Assembly: GCA_023105745.1 (NCBI GenBank)
Contig: JALGQZ010000011.1
Span: 15,839,975 to 15,903,974 of the forward strand
Reading direction: 5' to 3'
Length of the DNA: 64,000 bases
Origin: Austropuccinia psidii
Lineage: Eukaryota > Basidiomycota > Pucciniomycetes > Pucciniales > Sphaerophragmiaceae
A program made the position numbers and the translations under genes. Position 1 is the stretch's first letter; every line of letters begins with the position of its first letter. A model generated the notes under the pieces. It searched no databases. It was not told where the DNA came from and was given only the letters and a program-made list of their open reading frames with translations. Below are positions 34,521 to 44,742 of the stretch, piece after piece.

Positions 34521-36113
34521 GTGTTCAATGGTCTTCACTGTTTTCCATCCAGAGCACAATTGTGCATTCTGAATACTGGGATCAAGAATTCTCATAAATT
34601 CTTTGTTTTTTCTTCTCTCTCTGATATGTTTTACAGTATTCTCATTGATTCTGGTGCTACCAACTCATTTATTGCAAAGATGTTTGTTCAAAAGTATTTT
34701 TTGACCATGTCAGAACTCCCAGAGAAGATTCCCCTTATCATTCTTGACTCCTCTGAGTCTCCTTCTTTACTTGTGACTCACCATACTAAATATATGGTTG
34801 AGCTCCCTTCCTTCCCAAGCTTTGAATGGGTCTTTTTGGTCATTGATACTCCCAAGGGAGAAGACCTCATATTGGGCTTTGACTTTCTCAATAATTTTAA
34901 TCCATCTATTGATTGTAGGTAAGGTCTGATCACCTTTAATTCTGATCATAAGGACTATTATTATCCTTTCAAATCTTTTGATAATGAGTTTTCTTCTGCC
35001 AAATCATGTGCAGCTCAGGTTGGTGATTCTAGAACACCATCATTTCCATCTTCTGTCCATATTCCTTCCCTTAATTCCCATCAGTCATCAATATCATCTA
35101 GAGATGAAGTCTTCAAAGATATTAAAGATGTTGGAGAAGATAATTCTGTATCTTCACTTCATCTCTTCTTTGGGAATATGGACCTTCCTCCTTCATCTTA
35201 TCATGACTCCCTGAAGGAGTTGTGGGATGAAGAGGAGGAGCCAGAAGAAATAGAAACCATGATGAAATTTGTTCCTTCTGTTTATCACCACCATTTGGAT
35301 GTATTCTCCAAGGTGAAAGCAGAGAAACTTCCTCCTTACCGTGCTTGTAATCATCATATTGAGCTGGAGGGGCCTCTACCTCCAGTTGGGGTGATCTACT
35401 CGTTGTCAAACCAAGAGTCAGATACACTCAAGGCCTACATTTCAGAGAATGTAGAGAAAGGTTTCATCTTGCCAAGCTCCTCTTCAACAGGAGTTGCTGT
35501 CCTCTTTGTCAAAAATAAAGATGGTGGCCTCCGTTTGTGTGTTGATTACTGCAAACTCAGTGCTGTTACTAGGAAGAACAAGTATCCTGTTCCTCCTATT
35601 AATCAGCTTCTTACAGTTTTCAACAGTTCTTCTATCTTCTCCAGAATTGATCTGCGTGGTGCATATAACCTGCTCAGAATCAAGGAAGGTGATGAACATC
35701 TGACATGTTTTAGAGCTAAATATGGCAGCTATGAGTATTTGGTTATGCCATTTGGGCTCAGAAATGCTCCTTCCTCTTTTCAAAACCTTGTCAATGATAT
35801 CTTTTATGATCTTCTCGATGTCTATGTTGTGGTTTATTTGGATTAAATTATGGTCTTTGCCAAATCTGAAGAAGAACATGTCACTCATGTGTCCACTGTT
35901 CTTGCCAGACTCAGAGCCAATAACCTCTTTGATAAGGCCTCCAAGTGCCTGTTTCATGTTTCTAGTGTAGAGTATTTTGGTTATGTTGTTTCTTCTGAAG
36001 GCCTCAATATGGACCAAGCAAAAGTCCAGCAAATTCTCAATTGGCCACCTCCAAGAAACCTCAAGGCTCTTCAATCATTTCTTGGCATTGCCAATTTTAC
36101 CACTGTTTCATGA
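34521..36113 (+). pseudogene. gypsy1 protease and reverse transcriptase
   Basis: This is one frame with stops at 34920 and 35844. Protease: SILIDSGATNSFI (catalytic D-S-G) and DLILGFDFL. The linker is acidic. RT: GFILPSSSSTGVAVLFV, GGLRLCVDYCKL, SRIDLRGAYNLLRI (first catalytic Asp), MPFGLRNAPSSFQ, then VVVYLD followed by TAA where YLDDI is normal. The stop therefore removes the second Asp of the catalytic pair. After the stop the frame continues (IMVFAKSEEEH, FGYVVSSEGL, LQSFLGIANF) and is lost by a frameshift at about 36100. It would mature the polyprotein and make cDNA. The antisense ORF 35484-36074 is its shadow. Confidence 0.92.
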
Positions 36114-36724
36114 AGAATTATTCAAGAAAAATTAGTTCACTCACAAGTTTCCTCAAGAAAGATTCTGATTTTCCCCTCAATGAGGAAGCTCTTAGTAAGT
36201 TTCATCAACGCAAAGAGGCTTTCACCATTGCTCCAATCCTTTCTCACTTTGATCCTTCTCTACCCACCATTGTAGAGACTGATGCATCAGATTATGCCTT
36301 GGGTGCTGTACTGAGTCAGATTTCTGACTCAGGAAAACATCCCATTGCATTTGTTAGCTGCAAGCTTCTCCCAGCTGAGCTCAATTCTGAGATTCATGAC
36401 AAGGAACTCCTTGGCATAGTCTGGGCTCTCAAGTGCTGGAGAGCTTTTCTCCTTTCTATTTCCTCCTCTTTTAAAGTTCTCACCAATCATTCATCACTTC
36501 AATATTTTATGTCATCAAATATTATCACTCTCCGTCAACCCCGCTGGGATAAATTTCTATTTGAATTCCACTTTTCAATCACCTACTGCCCTGGCGGCTT
36601 GGCTACCCTTCCAGATTCATTGTCACATCGGGACAACGTTTACCCAGAGAGGGGGGAAGAATTCATCAGCACAAATCCAATGAATTATCAAAAAATCATA
36701 AAGCAAGATAAAATACAAGCCTAA
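36041..36724 (+). pseudogene. gypsy1 RNase H
   Basis: A frameshift puts the RNase H in this frame. Motifs are TIVETDASDYALGAVLSQ (Asp), EIHDKELLGIVWALKCW (Glu), VLTNHSSLQYFMS and LATLPDSLSHR (final Asp). The third carboxylate is Asn here, where the family has DH(N/S)SL, which would abolish metal binding. It would degrade the RNA strand of the RNA-DNA hybrid. Confidence 0.88.
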
Positions 36725-37711
36725 AAATTCTTTGCAGTCAAGGTGGAACCATTTTAAAACTTGATTGAATCAATTCAGAAGGCATTATGGCAAGACTCTC
36801 AATATAGAAGTATTCTTCAAGATTTGGGTAAAGGTAAATCTGTCCAAAATTATTCTCTTGATTCCTCTTCCCAACTTCTTCTGTTCAAAGATCGGGTGGT
36901 GGTCCCAAATGACCCCACAAATTCAACTCAGCATACTTCAAAAGAGGCATGACTCTCCTCAAGCTGGACACCCTGGCCAAGAGAAGACTCTAAAGCTTGT
37001 CAAGCGGGATTTTCACTGGTCTGGCATGACTCAATTTATCAAGGATTATGTACCATCTTATCAACAGTGTTCAAGAAACAAAAATATTCACCACAAGAAT
37101 TTTGGACTCCTCAAACCTCTTCCAATTCCAAATGGTCCTTGGATTTGCCTTTCAATAGATTTCATCACTCAATTGCCACTGTTCAATTCATTTGACTCAA
37201 TCCTTGTCTTGGTGGACAGACTCTCAACAATGGCACATTTTATTCCAACAATGTCTTCAATAACTTCATTAGATTTGGCCCATTTATACATAAAGAATAT
37301 TTTTCAAAGCATGGCCTTCCTTCAAGCATTGTTAGTGATAGAGGTTCTCTTTTTGTTTCTTCTTTTTGGACCAATCTTTGTCAGCAGCTCAAGATTTCAA
37401 GAGATCTGTCAACTGCTTACCATCCAAAAACTGATGGGCAGAAAGAGACGGTAAATCAGATACTAGAACAGTACCTTTGGATGTATGTCAGTTATCATCA
37501 AGATGATTGGAAAACCTGGCTCCCTCTGGCTGAATTTGCCTACAGTAACTCTGACCACTCTTCAACAAAACAATCGCCATTTTTCACTTTTTATGGAAGA
37601 GATCCACATTTTGACTCAGTTCACATTACTCAAGATACTCCTGCTGGAAAGTTACAACAAAAATCCAATAAGTACAGCAACATGTCAAGAGAGAACTTGA
37701 AGTTGCCATAA
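36725..37711 (+). pseudogene. gypsy1 integrase zinc domain and core
   Basis: The zinc-binding region reads AGHPGQEKTLKLVKRDFHW...VPSYQQCSRNK, with one Cys of the HHCC set replaced by Tyr. The first catalytic Asp is in CLSIDFITQLP. A frameshift near 37315 moves the rest to the frame of 37481-37711. There the second Asp lies in VSDRGSLFVSSFW and the catalytic Glu region in STAYHPKTDGQKETVNQ, so the DDE triad can be traced. LPLAEFAYSNSDHSST is the usual end of the core. It would insert cDNA into chromosomes and is not functional. Confidence 0.88.
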
Positions 37712-38219
37712 ACAGGTTTAAGAGGTATGCAGATAAAAGTAGAGCAAGTCCACCTATTTTCAATCCTGGTGACATGGTATGGCTTTCTTCCAAGAACATC
37801 AAATCAACTGGGCCCACCAAAAACTGTCTGAAAGATGGTTGGGTCCTTTTCCAATCTTGAAGAAGGTCCACACTCATGCCTACCACCTCAAGCTCCCATC
37901 TCAATGGAAGTCCATCCACCCACTCTTCCATATTTCACTCTTAGAACCAGTAAAGACATCAACAATCCCAAATAGGCATAAAGAGCCTCCTCCTCCAATC
38001 ATCATTGAAGAAGAAGAGGAATGGGAAGTCTCTCAAATACTGGACTCAAAGATCAAGAGAGAAAAATTATGGTATTTGGTGGAATGGAAAGGTTTCAGTT
38101 TAGAATCAGAAAGATCCACTTGGGTACCAACTGAAAACCTCAAGAATTGTCCTGAACTGGTTAAGGATTTTCATTCTTTATATCCTGACAAGCCAGGACC
38201 CAATTCTTCAAGAGCTTGA
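37712..38219 (+). pseudogene. gypsy1 integrase C-terminus: GPY/F module and chromodomain
   Basis: The part from 37779 is open to TGA at 38217. RWLGPFPILKKV and HPLFHISLLEP mark the GPY/F module. EEEEWEVSQILDS, LWYLVEWKGFS, ERSTWVP and ENL.N are a canonical chromodomain with the aromatic positions (W of EW, Y/W of YLVEWKG, W of STWVP). In chromoviruses this domain directs integration to marked chromatin. The domain itself looks intact. Confidence 0.9.
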
Positions 38220-39010
38220 TTTTTTATGGTGCTTGGTGGGGAGAGGAATTACCAAAAGTAAGTCCCACTCCTTGTATGCATGTTTAGAGGTATTCTACCC
38301 TTTTTGTTGTAACCATCACCTTGGCCACTCTGTGAGAACTCTGAAAATTTTGGACACAGATCTTTGGCCTGGCTTTCAACATCAATTCCAAAATTATGGA
38401 CATTCTTCACTTGGGAAAATGAACCATTCATTTTTGCATTTCTTTCGTAGTCTTTCCAATTCCAAGTCACTCCTTCAACAATTCTATTTCCTTTTTATGG
38501 CACTGGTGGGAGTGGTAATTACCAAACGTAAGTTCCTCTCCTGATGTGCACTTCCCTGAGGGGTCCACAATCTGTCAAAAATCACCTTGGCCACTTTGTG
38601 AGCACCTGGCCACAAATTTCTCTTTCCAGGTCCTTGGCCAATTTCAAAATCAGTTATCAACCTCTGTGATGAAGATTGGAACCTCCCAAGATTCATTTCT
38701 CTTTTATTTATTTTTCTTTTCTTATTTTCATTTTCATTCTTTCAGTTTTACTTTTATTTTTATTTTCATCTTAAATTTTCTCTTATCATGTCAAATTTCA
38801 CGTCAAGATTGTCATTCATTTTATTCATCATCAAATCTTTAAGCCAATGTCAAAAGAAGATCAAGCAAGTCCCACGTCATATGCCAACATTTTAATATTG
38901 GTATCAAATTAATTTTTCTGAAAAGAACTCCTCATTATCCCTCTTTCAAAACTGTTTTCAATAGCCTCAACAGGCTTCACCTTGTATTGGTGCTCAGGAG
39001 CTCACCATTT
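38220..39010 (+). repeat. gypsy1 3' untranslated region with spaced direct repeats
   Basis: Two related blocks, starting near 38236 (GGGGAGAGGAATTACCAAAAG) and 38507 (GGGAGTGGTAATTACCAAACG), are about 271 bp apart. Both continue to CACCTTGGCCACT(C/T)TGTGAG. A pyrimidine-rich tract follows (about 38699-38790). No ORF here looks real. Confidence 0.7.
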
Positions 39011-39025
39011 CAAGGTGGGGGGTAC
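39011..39025 (+). other. gypsy1 polypurine tract
   Basis: CAAGGTGGGGGGTAC lies directly before the 3' LTR start TGTCA, the position where plus-strand DNA synthesis is primed. Confidence 0.8.
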
Positions 39026-40548
39026 TGTCACAACCATGGAAATCCACCCTCTTAGACCTCAGTATGGCATATCCATGCCATATCCAATATATGCCAATTT
39101 GGCCATATCCATAATCATTGGCCAAATTGGCCATTTTCATGTCTTATGGCCTCAATGGTCATTTTATCATCTGGGGCCAACCTGGGCCCTTCACCATCAT
39201 CAAGCCATTCTAGGCTGTCTCTGTTCTTTTGGGAATCTTGGGTATTTTCCATGCAACAGGGAAAATACAGCACAAAAGCCTGTATTTGGCTCTTTAAGTT
39301 TTAAATACAGTTTGCGAACTTTTTGCGCATTTTGCGCATTTAGCTGTATTTAGCCACTTAGGCCATATTTCTCATGAATTGTGTGAAATATTCCCAAAAG
39401 GGATTATCAGGCCTCTTGGGGCTTAATTGCCAGTTTTGTGCATTTTGTGAAATTTGCGCAAATACAGTTTCTAAGGTATATTAGCTGTATTTGGCCAAAA
39501 ACCCAAAAATGGCCAAATACTCCAAAAACTACTTTGTCACCTCTGAAGCTTCCAAAACCCAAATTTCATTCATATCCTCCTGGAATCTCCTCAAAAGACC
39601 TTTGGCCCAGTTCATCCTTCAATAACCAAAAGTTCCATATATGTTGTTATACACCATTATGCACCTTTTTTCAGCAGTAATCCAATGGCGTCAATTTCAA
39701 ATGGTTTTTTCAACCTTTCAACAGGTCATCAAGGTACACCTTTCAGAGGATTCATTAAGGCTCAAGGGTCAGTGTCATAATCTCAAATACCAATGATGCC
39801 ATCAAGAAATCAATTGTTATTTTCACTCACAGTATTCCTCCAAGGGAATAATGGCTCTTCATTCTCAAGGGATATTAAAGAGGCAGTTCCAAAACAATGT
39901 GTCAAGGGGAAATGCTCCACCAATCAACCTTGGCAACCCAATTCATTCAGTACAGTCTTAATTCATCAAGACCTGTATTTCCATTCATACACCGTGGGAA
40001 GATCATTCAACCCAGTTCATTTCCCCATCTGGAAAGGTATACACTCCATCAGACAATCAATACAGCTCCCAGTATTCAATACAGGACCATTGCTAGCCTG
40101 AAGAAGTCAAGCTATCAGCTTTTCACATATACCAGCCTCCTTTGATCCTGGGGGGTTTTGCCCCCAGTTAATTAATATATTTTGATTTTATTTTATCTTT
40201 ATTTATCCTATCATTTTGTTAAGTGAATACTGATATTATCAATTCAGTCATTTAGCACCTTTTCTCTTTTCTTCCTTTGCCTGTCAATGGACATTTGGTG
40301 GTCATATCCTTACTAATTCCATTGTTCATTTTGGCATGTTGAAACAGTGATTAAGGACTTACTTGGTTGGCTCTTTGGACATTTGGCTTCTCATTTCTCT
40401 CATTGCATCTCCTCTTGTACTTGCATCCATCTCAGCAAAATACATTCTTTATTTTATTTTCTTTATTCTTTTGAAGTCTTCCAACTTAGTTCCCTGATTG
40501 CTGAGTGCCAGGCCACTCTTCTTTTTCTGTCCAAAAGCCCCGGTGACA
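39026..40548 (+). repeat. gypsy1 3' LTR (1,523 bp)
   Basis: Starts TGTCACAACCATGG and ends GGTGACA. It is the partner of 30900-32413. The GC hairpin is at 40148-40167. Confidence 0.93.
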
Positions 40549-40553
40549 TGTTT

Positions 40554-42131
40554 CAATGATGAGATAAGATGGTTTAACTATGATTTAATCATCCCTCAAC
40601 CTATAAATACTGATTGATTCCAGTAGATACCATCAGTAAACCTGCACTATAATCCTTATGGACTCTAGGAGGTATGGTTTTACAATATATAGAGCTCTTT
40701 TTATCTCTATTTCCCCCTCAGACGCAACAAGACCATTAAATCATTCAAATCAAAGGTAAAAGCTTTATTGTTTTTATCTAAACCTAGTATCTGTTTAAAG
40801 AATCCAGTGAATCTTCATTTTCATAATCAATTTTGACATCATTAATCAAATATTTAATGTTTTTGTTCAATTTCTTTCTAAAATCTCCAATTCCATGTAA
40901 AAAAACAATATTTTTAATTTATTCTATTTTAGCTGTAAAAACAATATGCATAATTTGTATTTACATTTTCAGGCTTAAATTTTATAAAAATGATTATAGT
41001 AAGTGTGAAAAGTAGGTCATCTTCAGCTTTTCTATGAATTTTCTCTTTATTAATATTTTGAATAATTCTTAATTATATAAAATTAATGTTGATAATTTTA
41101 CTGTTATAAATTGTGTTTGATGATTAAATAACAATTTTTCACACCTTAATTATTCCTTTGTAAAAATAATAAGCTGCCATAAATATATTAATTATTATAT
41201 ATTGATATATTTATTTTTGTTATATTGATTTTTTAATATAATTTATATTATTATATATTATTCAATGATACAAATATTTCATGCCATAATTATAATGATT
41301 CTTTATCTTATGCTTCACTTCAATAAGGAAATTGATAGTAAGATAAGTAAAATATTGCCAATATTTACTTATTATTTCATATTCAAACCTTAAACAAACA
41401 TACCCCAACTTTAACCAAAATTTTATATCAACAGGATGGCTATGAAAGACCTAAATTTTCTTACATTTTTAAAATAGTATTTTTCTTATTTTTTATAGAA
41501 AAATGCCAAAAGCTTGTGAGAAGTGTAAGGTATTGTGATGAGGGTTAAGTTTTTATTGAGTCATTAATTAGTACAGCCTTTGAAAGATCTCTCATCAAAA
41601 TATTGGAAGTCAAATTAGAGGTGGAAAAATGGCATTTCCTTTTAAGTTATTCAAATGAAATTTGTAGGGTAATTTCTGATGAATTGGGGATACAGCCTTT
41701 AATGTGGTATAATTTGATAGCCCTTATTTAGAGCTTCACTTAAAGACCCCATTTGGTGGGTCTGTTTTTTGATTTCTGGATTTTAGATGTTGAATTCACA
41801 TTAATATTCATTCTCAGGAAGAGTTTTTAACCTTCATGACTGGGTTGAATGTAGCTTTTTGGTTACAAGAACGGTATTTTCAGAAATGTTATTATTTTCT
41901 ATCAAAGTTTGTAAAGATCAATGCTTATTTTTCTTGATTTCTGTCTTTTTTTTTGGCCTTATTGTACATCTCTTAGTTTGAGCAAGGGTGGAGAGGTGTG
42001 TGTTTCACCCTCTTTGGGTTACAATATTTGTGATAATTTTTGGATTACATGCTTGTACCCTAGCTTTGAGTCACAAAATTGAATACACACCCTCCAAAGT
42101 AGTCTCATCATTGATGTAACTCTTCTGTCCT
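40554..42131 (-). repeat. Unit 2 copy of the fossil gypsy3 3' LTR
   Basis: Collinear with 13424-14998, ending TTGAATACA near 42087. It is then cut by gypsy2 at GTCCT (42127-42131). The AT-rich patch is at about 41180-41270. No gene. Confidence 0.5.
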
Positions 42132-44056
42132 TGTGAGCCTTGAGGTATATTTTACATACCAAAATAGGCCACAATCTTCTTAAAAATAAATTTTGAATCA
42201 TGCATGACTCATAAGTCATGCATATGTCCAAAATTCATCATTTTTGATTTCAGAAAAGATGAATAACTTTTTATTGAGTAAGTAAATCCACGGATTTAAT
42301 TCCAGATTTGGATTCTACACGAAATTTACCTAGGGTGACTCCATAGAGTGAATAAGCTCAATTTAACTCTTTGAGGTGGTAAAATGGAAAATACTTCAAT
42401 ACCACATCATCAATACCACATAAAAGATCTGTGAAAAATTTTGTTTTTCTGAAATTCATGCCAAAATGATGGGAATGTGAGAAATCCCATGTTACATATA
42501 CACTAAGAATAGTGTTATGCATGTTTTGAGCACTTAATATCATGGTATTCTTTTATGGACTTTTGGTACACCCATAGTGGATATCTCACTTGAACCTTAA
42601 CTTTCTATTTTGACGTGAAAAATAGGCAAAGGGGACAAAAGATATCAGAGAGAGCCACGGTACCCAACTTCTGAGGCCTCAGAGGTGTTGACAGCTCCAA
42701 AGCTTGGATCCATGGTTGATCTTGGCCTAATTGGTAAACTAAAACCTTTTGGGAACTTGGTTACCATGTTACAACTACTACAAATCTTAAGAAAATAGCA
42801 AATAACCTGCTATTTTGTCCTGCCAAGGAGGTAAAGAGCTACTTAGACTCCTGTAGCCATGTCAATTCTTAATGATTATCCATGTATAAACCCCAAAAGA
42901 GTAATTAAAACCCTTTCTGGACTTTTATCCATTGATTTACCTCATAGCAACCAGTGAAACACTGATATTTGCAATTCTACGTAGAAATGAGGTAAAAACT
43001 TCAAAAATTCATTAAAAATACAATTCTTGATGAATCTTTCTAAAACCTTCAGGACTAATGGAGAACCGTATCATCTATGGTACAACCCAAAAGAATGATA
43101 GTTTTTCCAGTAAAATTTAAAGTTTTACTTACAGTCCATTTTTGACTATGCTACATGAACCACTGAATCTTCAAAAATTCACAGTAATTACAACCTGTGA
43201 TAAAATTGGCAATAACATTGAGAACTTTGAGAAATAAATTATCATTTTGGAATAAAAGAAGATTTACAGATGTTACTCCTTTTATTCTTAACCATATTGG
43301 GGTTGGTAGTCACGTAAACGCATCAATTAAGTAATTATGATAATCTTACATGACAACAGATGATGCAATCAATAATCCAAAGAGGTTTATTGTTTTCTCA
43401 CTGACTGGTTTTTTAGTTTGCTCCCTGGCACGCCTCTGTGAGCTGTTGTTGACATAAAAGAGGCCTCCTCTTGCTGTTTTTTCCATCATCATCACCTTAT
43501 TACCAATTTAAACCATTATTACTAACAAGTAAGTATTAGTTAAAGCTATTCTAAAGTGTTTTAAATCTTTCAGAATCAATCAGAAAGACATGAAATCATA
43601 GAATCCAACTATATATTGTTGTAATACTGTTATAAATTCATTTTTGATCCTTAAAATCCACAATTCTACGTCAAATCTCTCTATCTTATCTTTCAATAAG
43701 TTCTTTGGAATATTAGTGAGTGATTTATATTTAATTCTTAAAATTTTTCTCTAAAATTAGTTTTCTTCAATAATTACCATTATAATTATTCTTGCAAAAG
43801 ATAATTATATATCAAAATCATTTTATTATTTTAATAAAAGAAGTTTTATTATTAAAATCTTCTTGTAATTGATTCTTGTAGAGAAACTACTTGCTTACTG
43901 TTAAAATAACTAGTAGTGTTTAAAACATGAAAGAAATAATTCTTCAATTATTTAATTGTGGTTATAATAACATTTTGTTATTATATTTCATAAGAACAGA
44001 CATAGTACTGTTGATTAATAGTAATATTATCATCAGTTTCATAGTAACATCTTACA
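42132..44056 (+). repeat. gypsy2 5' LTR (1,925 bp)
   Basis: It runs TGTGAGCCTTGAGGTATA...ACATCTTACA and aligns with 52405-54286 with scattered substitutions and small indels. Its first and last bases resemble those of LTR-Z, but the interior does not. ORFs inside are short. Confidence 0.93.
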
Positions 44057-44058
44057 TT

Positions 44059-44176
44059 TGGGGGCCTGGCCGTGATTGTAACCAGAGTGTTGGATATGAT
44101 CATAATCTACACTTCATTTTTCTGTTCTAAAAAACCACCATACCTACCACATCTTACATTTGGGGCCCTGGCCGTG
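44059..44176 (+). other. gypsy2 primer binding site, duplicated
   Basis: The PBS TGGGGGCCTGGCCGTG (44059-44074) follows the LTR after TT. The junction repeats 102 bp further on: 44047-44074 and 44149-44176 are the same 28 bases (ACATCTTACATTT, then the PBS) except for one G/C. The second lies inside the leader without a full LTR before it. Confidence 0.8.
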
Positions 44177-44742
44177 TTTTTTGAACCTTGTACCCTTAAT
44201 TAATATATTTTCAAGTGCTAAAATATATTAATTTAATAATTTTTTTCTTTCATTATAAAGGTAAAATAATTTTTATTTTTGAAATTGTGTTGGAAATCTT
44301 TTTCATTGAGGAATTTGGTTTAATTTTATACTGTTTTTACACGTGGCTTTTCACATCCAAAAACTTATAAAATTATTCTTTGAGTTACTCTGAATTAATT
44401 TTCATTCAAAATGTTGAATTTTAATTTTTTTTTCTTTAAAAAGAATAATTTTTTCAATATTAAAAAATATAAAACTTATAAAAAAATCTTTAAAAATATT
44501 TTAAAAAGTATAAAAAATAATTTTTTCTCTTTCATAAGTTTTTCTAGTGTCTTTAATCAAATACTGTGCAGCTGGCAACAGACTCAGTAAAGGATATATC
44601 ACTAGTCTAGAATCTGAAGACAGTATTCAGGTGCAAATTGCTAAAAGAGGCACCTTATTTAACTTAGAAAAGAATAAATTACCACCAAAAGGTGTGTATT
44701 TTATCTTATATTTTCACCTTTTATCCTTAAATTGATGTGAAA

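Larger units (their letters stand above)
30900..40548 (+). mobile_element. gypsy1: full-length Ty3/gypsy chromovirus, inactive
   Basis: The element is 9,649 bp with LTRs of 1,514 and 1,523 bp, termini TGTCA...TGACA, and flanks TGTTG (30895-30899) and TGTTT (40549-40553). The order gag, PR, RT, RNase H, integrase, chromodomain is that of a chromovirus. The same site in unit 1 holds only a solo LTR, so insertion preceded the 12-kb duplication. All of pol is damaged by stops, frameshifts and loss of key residues. From memory, gag and pol resemble a family very common in Austropuccinia psidii. Confidence 0.95.

Noticed and set aside
35484..36074. 196-codon ORF antisense to gypsy1 RT
   Set aside because: It mirrors the conserved RT codons on the other strand. 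It has no motif and the gene on the plus strand is clear.
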